Assembly (NCBI GenBank): GCA_963835535.1
Contig: CAWIFL010000010.1
Location: 28,915-92,914 of the forward strand
Source of the DNA: Fen-1245 sp963835535
GTDB taxonomy: Bacteria > Gemmatimonadota > Gemmatimonadetes > Gemmatimonadales > JACORV01
DNA: 64,000 nt
Direction of reading: 5' to 3'
Numbering within the stretch: the stretch's first letter is position 1; each line of letters starts with the position of its first letter. This document shows positions 58,961-64,000 of this stretch, piece by piece. The translations under genes were made by a program, and so were the position numbers. The notes beneath the pieces are model-generated. The model was not told the origin of the DNA, made no database searches, and worked only from the letters and a program-made list of their open reading frames with translations.

Positions 58961-61540
58961 GTGGGTGCGCCGTGGACGGTGCTCAAGTTCGGCGGGAATT
59001 CGGTCGCGACATACGAGAACTGGCGGACCATCGCGCGGGAAACGGCGGAGCGCGCACGACACGGGCGGGTGCTGGTCGTCTGCTCGGCGCTCGCGGGCGT
59101 CACGGACCTCCTGCTCAAGGCGGTCGCGGACGCCAGGAGCGCTTCCGCCGGCGACGGCCTGGCCGGGATCCGGCGGATGCACGAGGAGCTCGCGTCGGCG
59201 GCGGGACTGGAAGCGGCCGGGCCGGCGCTGGCGAGCGTGTGGTCGCACCTCGAGGAGGCGGCCCGTCTGCTCGAGGGCGTGCGCCTCACGCTCGAGGCTC
59301 CCCCGCGCCTGACCGCGCGGATCCTCGCCGTCGGGGAGCTCGCCTCGACCAGGCTCGGCGAGGCGATCCTCGCGACGCTCGGTGTCGAGGCTCACTGGCT
59401 GGACGTGCGCGAGGTGCTGGAGAGCGCTGAGCGCCCGCTCGATCCGGACGAGCGGCGCTATCTGGGCGCCCCTGTAACGCCGGCGCGCGCGCCGGAGCGC
59501 CTCGAGGCCGCGGTCGGCGACGCCGGCATCGTGCTCACGCAGGGCTTCATCGCCCGGACGCCCGACGGCCACACCTGCCTGCTCGGGCGCGGCGGCAGCG
59601 ACACGTCCGCGGCGCTCCTGGCCGCGCTGTGCGGCGCGCAGTCGCTCGAGATCTGGACCGACGTGCCGGGGCTGTTCACGGCCGACCCGCGGGAGGTCCC
59701 CGCGGCGCGGCTGATACGGAGCATCGGGTACCGCGAGGCGCGCGAGCTGGCCTCGCTCGGGGCCAAGGTCCTGCATCCGCCCTGTCTCGATCCGGTCGCG
59801 CGCCAGGCCATCCCCGTCACCATCCGCGCCACGCCGCATCCCGAAATGCCGGGGACGCGGATCGAAGGCGAGAGCGAGGCGCACCCCGCGGTCACCGCCG
59901 TCACGTGCCGCCGCGGCGGGACGCTGCTGAGCATCTCCACGATGGCGATGTGGGACACGCCGGGCTTTCTGTCCCGGTTCTTCGCGCCGTTCGAAACGCT
60001 GGGCGTCTCGGTGGACCTCATCGGCACGTCGGAGACCGCGGTCAGCGTGACGCTCGACTCGGTGCCGGGCGGCGTGGACGGCGCCGTCTTCCGCCGGCTC
60101 GTCGCGGGCCTCGAGGAGCTGGGCGAGGTCCAGGTGATCCATCCCTGCGCCGTCGTGTCCATCGTCGGGCGCCGGATCCGGGCGACGCTGGGGGAGATCG
60201 CGCCGGCACTCACGGCGTTTCAGGAGCGGCCGGTGCATCTGATCAGCAACTCGGCCGAGGATCTGAACCTCTCCTTCGTCGTGGACGAGGAGGAAGGCAC
60301 GCCGCTGGTGCGCCGCCTGCACGATCGGCTCTTCTCGGGCCGCGGCGACGATCCGCGACTGGGCCCGACCTGGGAGCGGTTGCGCGGGGCGCCGGCGCCC
60401 GAGGTGGGCGCGGCGTGGTGGGAGCGCCGGCGGGACGAGCTGCTCGCGCTCGCCCGGGACGGCCAACCGCACTACGTCTACGACCTCGCGACGATCCGCG
60501 AGCGGGCCCGGCGCCTCAAGAACGCGCTTCCCGCGGTCGGCCGCTTCTACTACGCGATGAAGGCGAACGCGCACGCGGCGATTCTGAAGACCCTCGCCGC
60601 CGAGGGGTTCGGGATCGAGTGCGTCTCGATCGGGGAGGTCGAGGCGGCCCGGGCGGCCGTCGGCGGCGAGACGCCGGTGCTCTTCACCCCAAACTTCTGT
60701 GCGGTCGAGGAGTACGCGCGCGCCGCCCGGCTGGGCGCGGAGCTGACGATCGACGGCCTGCAGCTGTGCCGGGAGGCCCCGGAGGTGCTCCGGGGGCGCG
60801 GCATCGCCGTGCGTCTGGATCCCGGCTGGGGCGCGGGGCACCATGAGAAGGTCCGCACCGGAGGCGCCGGGTCGAAGTTCGGGCACCCGGTCGCGGAGCT
60901 CGATGCCCTGGTGGCGGCCGTGACGGCGGCGGGAGGGCACATCACGGGCCTGCACGCGCATCTGGGGAGCGGCATCCTCGATCCGCTGGCGTGGCCCACG
61001 CTCGCGCGCCTGCTCGCGGGTCTGGCGGAGCGCGCGGGGCCGGCGCTGCGGTGGATCGATCTCGGGGGGGGCCTGGGCCAGCCGGAGCGGCCGGGGCAGC
61101 CCGAGCTGGACCTCGCGGCGCTGCAGCAGGGTCTGGCGCCGGTCGCCCGCGCCCTGGCGGGCATCGAGTGGCGGCTCGAGCCCGGCCGCTATCTGGTCGC
61201 CGAAGCGGGGGTGCTGCTCGCGCCGGTCACGCAGGTGCGCGCCAAGGGGCACACCGTCTTCGTCGGCGTGGCGACCGGGATGAACTCGCTGATCCGTCCC
61301 GCGCTGTACGGCGCGTGGCACCCGATCGTCAACCTGTCGCGCCATCCCGCGCCGCCGGATCTGTTCGCGCAGGTGGTCGGCCCGATTTGCGAGAGCGGCG
61401 ACGTGCTCGGGCGCGACCGGTGGCTCGCGACGCCCGCGACGGGTGACGTCCTGCTCATCGGGAATGCGGGCGCCTACGGGCGCGCGATGGCCTCCAGCTA
61501 CAACCTGCGCCCACCCGCCGAGGAAACGATCCTGTCCTGA
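58961..61540 (+). CDS. lysAC: Aspartokinase / diaminopimelate decarboxylase fusion
   Basis: 859-aa bifunctional enzyme with the first and last steps of lysine synthesis. Residues ~1-450 are aspartokinase (VLKFGGNSVAT, LGRGGSDTSAALLAAL, FTADPR, then ACT domains with TPGFLSRFF and LIGTSETAVSVTL); residues ~480-859 are a PLP-dependent decarboxylase of the alanine-racemase fold (PLP-Lys ~534 in YYAMKANAHA, HLGSGILDP, WIDLGGGLG, EPGRYLVAEAG, CESGDVLGRD, GAYGRAMASSYN). Such fusions occur in Xanthomonas-type LysAC. GTG 58961 has GGAGGTGGGG upstream; the kinase motif has Asn where Thr is usual (KFGGNS). Confidence 0.93.
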   Translation: MGAPWTVLKFGGNSVATYENWRTIARETAERARHGRVLVVCSALAGVTDLLLKAVADARSASAGDGLAGIRRMHEELASAAGLEAAGPALASVWSHLEEAARLLEGVRLTLEAPPRLTARILAVGELASTRLGEAILATLGVEAHWLDVREVLESAERPLDPDERRYLGAPVTPARAPERLEAAVGDAGIVLTQGFIARTPDGHTCLLGRGGSDTSAALLAALCGAQSLEIWTDVPGLFTADPREVPAARLIRSIGYREARELASLGAKVLHPPCLDPVARQAIPVTIRATPHPEMPGTRIEGESEAHPAVTAVTCRRGGTLLSISTMAMWDTPGFLSRFFAPFETLGVSVDLIGTSETAVSVTLDSVPGGVDGAVFRRLVAGLEELGEVQVIHPCAVVSIVGRRIRATLGEIAPALTAFQERPVHLISNSAEDLNLSFVVDEEEGTPLVRRLHDRLFSGRGDDPRLGPTWERLRGAPAPEVGAAWWERRRDELLALARDGQPHYVYDLATIRERARRLKNALPAVGRFYYAMKANAHAAILKTLAAEGFGIECVSIGEVEAARAAVGGETPVLFTPNFCAVEEYARAARLGAELTIDGLQLCREAPEVLRGRGIAVRLDPGWGAGHHEKVRTGGAGSKFGHPVAELDALVAAVTAAGGHITGLHAHLGSGILDPLAWPTLARLLAGLAERAGPALRWIDLGGGLGQPERPGQPELDLAALQQGLAPVARALAGIEWRLEPGRYLVAEAGVLLAPVTQVRAKGHTVFVGVATGMNSLIRPALYGAWHPIVNLSRHPAPPDLFAQVVGPICESGDVLGRDRWLATPATGDVLLIGNAGAYGRAMASSYNLRPPAEETILS

Positions 61541-61863
61541 CGTCGGTCCGGGCGGTCAAGATGCCCGGGCGAGCCCCGCAGAGCGGGCGCATAACGCCGG
61601 CCTCACGCCTGCGCGCTACACTGCAGCGCCTTGCAGGATAGCGCCGAGCGCCTCGTGCGCCCCCTTTCGCAAGTGCGGGACGCCAAGGGAGTTGCGGATG
61701 CGTCCCGGAGGTTGTTCTGTGGGGATCCTGCGTGCGCGCGCCCTTACCGCGCGCTACGCTGATCAGTCCAATTGTTGTTAGGCGTTGGGAGGCGGCTGTA
61801 CCGACGGGCGGGACGAGCGCGTGCCAGACGCACGCAGGTGTCTGCTCGGGGGGTGATGCCGGC
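61541..61863. other. Intergenic region with integron core site
   Basis: 323 bp without a gene. A GTTAGGC core at 61777-61783, preceded by CCAATTGTT, marks the start of the next cassette. A GCATAAC at 61589 is too far away and imperfect to be its partner. A direct repeat GCGCGCTAC-CTG occurs at ~61611 and ~61750. No terminator with a T-run is seen after lysAC. Confidence 0.45.
61777..61783 (+). other. Integron core site before the second cassette
   Basis: GTTAGGC in the same orientation as the following gene and attC; its other half is missing or strongly degenerate. Confidence 0.5.
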
Positions 61864-62415
61864 ATGATCTCTAGATCGTCTCTGCTATGCGGTGGGCTCG
61901 CTCTCGCGCTGCTGTCGGCGAAGCCCATTATGGTCGGCGCACCGGCGTCAGGTCGATCGACGCAGGCGCAAGCTCAGGGCTCACCCATGAGGCAGTTTCG
62001 GGACGCCTTCGCGCGCGCCCAGCGACCGCGGACCGACGATCTCCTGGGTACGTGGGTGCTCATTCGGCACGTTTGGACCGCAAGGTTCATCACCGGCGGT
62101 AGCGGCCCGGACAGTGTGGAGTTCAACCGTGAGGGCCTTAGGCGCGAGACGCTACCCGGGCATCCCCTCGAGTGGGTGCTGGTCTTTGGCATTGCTGAGG
62201 ACGGACATCTCCAGGCGACGTCGCATACCGCGTGGGAGCCGACCGGAGACGTATCGGCCGTGACATTCAGTGCCGAGGGCAGCTTGCTCTTCGAGAAGGA
62301 CTACGGCGGAGATTCGATGTGGATCTACCACTGCCGGGCTCCCGATCCAAAGAGGTTAGTCTGCCTGCTGAACGGTCATGACGAGTTCGGAATCGAGTTC
62401 GTAAAGACCGCGTGA
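61864..62415 (+). CDS. Exported protein (cassette)
   Basis: 183-aa protein with a signal peptide (MISRSSLLCGGLALALLSAK) and a domain containing DDLLGTWVLIRHVWTARFITGG and HLQATSHTAWEPTGDVSAVTF, a lipocalin-like beta pattern at most. ATG with GGGGGG(TG) upstream. It sits between the core at 61777 and the split attC at 62487, so it is the only complete cassette gene of this second region. Function unknown. Confidence 0.75.
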   Translation: MISRSSLLCGGLALALLSAKPIMVGAPASGRSTQAQAQGSPMRQFRDAFARAQRPRTDDLLGTWVLIRHVWTARFITGGSGPDSVEFNREGLRRETLPGHPLEWVLVFGIAEDGHLQATSHTAWEPTGDVSAVTFSAEGSLLFEKDYGGDSMWIYHCRAPDPKRLVCLLNGHDEFGIEFVKTA

Positions 62416-62486
62416 CAACCACGCAATGAGCGGCTGCCGCCGACATGCCGCGACGAGAGCGCGGGCGACCGGCCGGTGGCCCCGCC

Positions 62487-62595
62487 GCCTAACCCACGCC
62501 TGCAGCGGCCGGGCACGGTCGCCTCACGCCCGACTGACGCTCGGCGTATAGACTAGAGACGGTTACCCAGGCGGCGTGGCAGCCGGCCCGCCGCT
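62487..62595 (+). other. attC site, left part, interrupted by an IS
   Basis: Starts GCCTAAC and matches the reverse complement of the attC at 43643-43770 at 98 of 109 positions, then breaks off exactly at CCGCCGCT. The missing 13+ bases reappear at 63986-64000 on the other side of the IS110-type element. Confidence 0.88.
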
Positions 62596-62609
62596 TCTGT
62601 GAAGTGGCG

Positions 62610-62850
62610 CTCCCCGTCAAGCCCGGCTGATCGCCGGGTTGTTCGTTTCTGCCTTCGTCTTCGCGCGTGGCGCGGGCGAGGTGCTGCTCAGTCTTCTGTT
62701 CGCGCTCTTCGGTGTCGAGCCGCAGCTCGACGGCGCAGTTGGGGATCCGACGGGACGGTGGCGCCCATCTGAGGCACGGGCTCACCTGCGCCCACCAGCG
62801 GCGTCGCGCTCACCGCCCCTCGGTCAGTCACCCGCCCGCCACGCGTCGTG
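62610..62850 (-). ncRNA. Candidate bridge RNA region of the IS1111-type element
   Basis: The element has ~240 non-coding bases after the transposase stop and only ~100 before its start, the layout of IS1111-group elements whose guide (bridge) RNA is encoded at that end. The region can form stems, e.g. CCCGGC/GCCGGG near 62622-62638 and GTCGAGC/GCTCGAC near 62717-62733. No loops were matched to target or donor sequence; boundaries are approximate. Confidence 0.35.
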
Positions 62851-63882
62851 CTAGGCCGTCGCGGGGGCGGCCGCCCGCACCGGCGCGCGGAACGGCGTCT
62901 CGTCCCGCCACATCGCGTACAGGATCCCCGCCACCCGCCGCGCCAAGGCCACCGCGGCGATCCGGCGGCCGCGGCGGCGGGCCACCTGCTCGCCCCAGGC
63001 GCGCAGGGCCGCCGCCTCCGGCTGCGTCGAGCGCAGCAACCGCCACGCGGCCTCGACCAGGAGCCAGCGCACGCGGGTATTCCCCGTCTTGGTGATGCGC
63101 CCCCGGTGCTGCTGGTCGCCACTGCTGTGCTCGCCCGGCGTCAGCCCGAGGTACGCCTCCACCTGGTGCGCGCCGGCAAACCGCGTGATGTCATCGAGCG
63201 TCGCCACAAAGGCCGTGGCGGTGACGGGGCCGATGCACGGCGCCGTCGCCAGGCGCGCGACGATCGGATCGGCCGCGGCGCGGCGCGCCAGCCGCCGATC
63301 GGCGGCCGTGATCTCCCCGTTGAGCGGTGCGAAGAGCGTCAGCAGCGGGGCCAGCTCACTGGCGAGCGGCGCCGGTAGGGGCAGCGCCGCGAGCTTGGGC
63401 AGCAGGTGGATCGGCTCCCCACTGGCCACGCGCAGCCCGTCGCGGCGCACCAGCGCCTTGATCACGCCGATGTAGCGGGTGCGCGTGCGCACCAGGGCGT
63501 CGCGCACCGCCAGCTCGGCGCGCACGTGCCGCTGGGGCTCCGAGAGCCGGTGCGCGCGGCGGAAGGCGCCCAGCCGACACGCCTCGGCCAGCGTGCGGGC
63601 ATCGCGGCGGTCGGTCTTCACCCGGCGGCGCCGGGTGGCGTACATCGGCGCGAAGCTGGGGTCGGCGACGATCACCTCATGCCCGAGGCTTTCGAGGTGG
63701 CGCGCCACCCACTCGCTCTCGGTCGACGCCTCGAGCAGGACGCGGGCCGGCGGCCGTCCACCCAGCACCTCGGTGAACCGCTCCCGGCTGGTGCGGATGC
63801 GCTGCTCCAGGATCTCGCCCTCGTCGGTCAGGAGGCAGAGCTGACTCTCGCGCTTGTGTAGATCGAGCCCAATATTGTCCAT
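62851..63882 (-). CDS. IS110-family transposase
   Basis: 343-aa DEDD-type recombinase. N-terminal RuvC-like domain with GLDLHKRESQ, LLEASTESEWVARHL and KTDRRDARTLAEA (acidic tetrad), a helical middle, and the C-terminal Tnp20 domain with TAPCIGPVTATAFVA, YLGLTPGEHSSGD (catalytic Ser region) and GRITKTGNTRVRWLLVEAAW. ATG 63882 with GGAGG upstream. Open from start to stop, so probably functional. Confidence 0.92.
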   Translation of the reverse strand: MDNIGLDLHKRESQLCLLTDEGEILEQRIRTSRERFTEVLGGRPPARVLLEASTESEWVARHLESLGHEVIVADPSFAPMYATRRRRVKTDRRDARTLAEACRLGAFRRAHRLSEPQRHVRAELAVRDALVRTRTRYIGVIKALVRRDGLRVASGEPIHLLPKLAALPLPAPLASELAPLLTLFAPLNGEITAADRRLARRAAADPIVARLATAPCIGPVTATAFVATLDDITRFAGAHQVEAYLGLTPGEHSSGDQQHRGRITKTGNTRVRWLLVEAAWRLLRSTQPEAAALRAWGEQVARRRGRRIAAVALARRVAGILYAMWRDETPFRAPVRAAAPATA

Positions 63883-63985
63883 GGCGGCTGGCCTCCAGCG
63901 GATTGTGGCATGGACCACGTGTGTTCCTTGGGAGGCGAAGCTGCCATCCCGTATCCCTGGATGGCCAGCCGCCACTTCATCTCAA

Positions 63986-64000
63986 CTGAGGCGCACTTCG
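63986..64000 (+). other. attC site, right part, cut by the window end
   Basis: CTGAGGCGCACTTCG equals the sequence that follows CCGCCG in the attC at 43643-43770 (reverse complement). The site should end with TTAGGC just past the window. Confidence 0.75.

Larger units (their letters stand above)
62596..63985 (-). mobile_element. IS110-family (IS1111-type) element inserted in attC
   Basis: ~1.39 kb element with one DEDD transposase. Subterminal 10-bp perfect inverted repeats TGAAGTGGCG at 62600-62609 and CGCCACTTCA at 63970-63979 leave unequal tips of 4 and 6 bases, as in the IS1111 group. A CT dinucleotide flanks it on both sides (62594-62595, 63986-63987). It sits in an integron attC, the known target of the IS1111-attC group. 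Confidence 0.87.

Noticed and set aside
57365..61345. 1326-codon minus-strand frame running through lysC-lysA into the Fe-S subunit
   Set aside because: Only its last 169 residues are real protein; the rest is antisense to lysC-lysA and to the FAD subunit.
61589..61783. GCATAAC ... GTTAGGC as a long attC before the second cassette
   Set aside because: 195 bp is long for attC, the left heptamer breaks the RYYYAAC rule and the arms do not pair well; only the right core is kept.

Overview
The window reads as a stretch of a high-GC bacterial chromosome, most likely a soil member of the Gemmatimonadota. That assignment is inference. It rests on the very high GC content, the dense operons with GTGA/ATGA overlaps, an RCC1-repeat lipoprotein with the YCWGDN-type blades common in that phylum, many secreted lipoproteins, and integron-type attC cassettes. 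No rRNA, tRNA or CRISPR array was seen.

Layout. 1-1.5 kb: 3' end of sucA (2-oxoglutarate dehydrogenase E1). 1.6-2.7 kb: moaA. 2.8-4.4 kb: a secreted lipoprotein with an unrecognised fold. 4.8-6.9 kb: an IS21-family element with istA frameshifted. 7-9.9 kb: small lipoprotein, long-chain acyl-CoA ligase, membrane protein. 10.1-13.2 kb: a periplasmic-binding lipoprotein translationally coupled to a hybrid histidine kinase. 13.3-14 kb: small membrane proteins. 14.1-18.1 kb: the tesA / ybbA / ybbP locus. 18.1-18.9 kb: DUF971 protein and a GNAT acetyltransferase. 19.2-24.4 kb: haem operon hemA-hemN-hemH-hemG on the plus strand. 24.5-29.3 kb: an accessory island (LuxR-type regulator, two surface lipoproteins, a duplicated-domain exported protein, and fossil pieces of hemC and hemG). 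29.3-35 kb: the second haem operon on the minus strand, hemD-hemB-hemE-hemL-hemC plus a lipoprotein. 35-41.7 kb: amidohydrolase, small charged protein, acyl-CoA dehydrogenase, diguanylate cyclase, hydantoinase. 41.7-44.3 kb: a run of integron gene cassettes with four attC sites and no integrase (CALIN-type). 44.4-58.7 kb: a minus-strand operon for purine/ureide catabolism of the E. coli yge/ygf type (three-subunit molybdenum hydroxylase, YgeY, YgfK, YgeW, SsnA, a PLP lyase, an XdhC-type maturation factor, a MocA-like nucleotidyltransferase and a GH172 lipoprotein). 59-61.5 kb: an aspartokinase / diaminopimelate decarboxylase fusion. 61.8-64 kb: a second cassette whose attC has been split by an IS110/IS1111-type element.

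How the genes work together. The two haem operons together cover the C5 pathway from glutamyl-tRNA to haem: hemA, hemL, hemB, hemC, hemD, hemE, hemN, hemG and hemH. The purine block would oxidise purines or related N-heterocycles with the XdhB/FeS/XdhD hydroxylase, and open and strip the ring products with amidohydrolases (SsnA, HyuA), YgeY, YgeW and the PLP lyase. MoaA (1.6 kb) and MocA/XdhC (46-48 kb) supply and insert the molybdenum cofactor.

Structural oddities. A family of heptanucleotide repeats occurs at five places, two as inverted pairs between convergent genes and three inside coding sequence. An 80-bp dispersed repeat sits in the hemH N-terminus and upstream of lysC-lysA. istA, hemD and ygfK each carry an apparent single-base insertion. 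The two cassette regions flank the purine operon and point away from each other.
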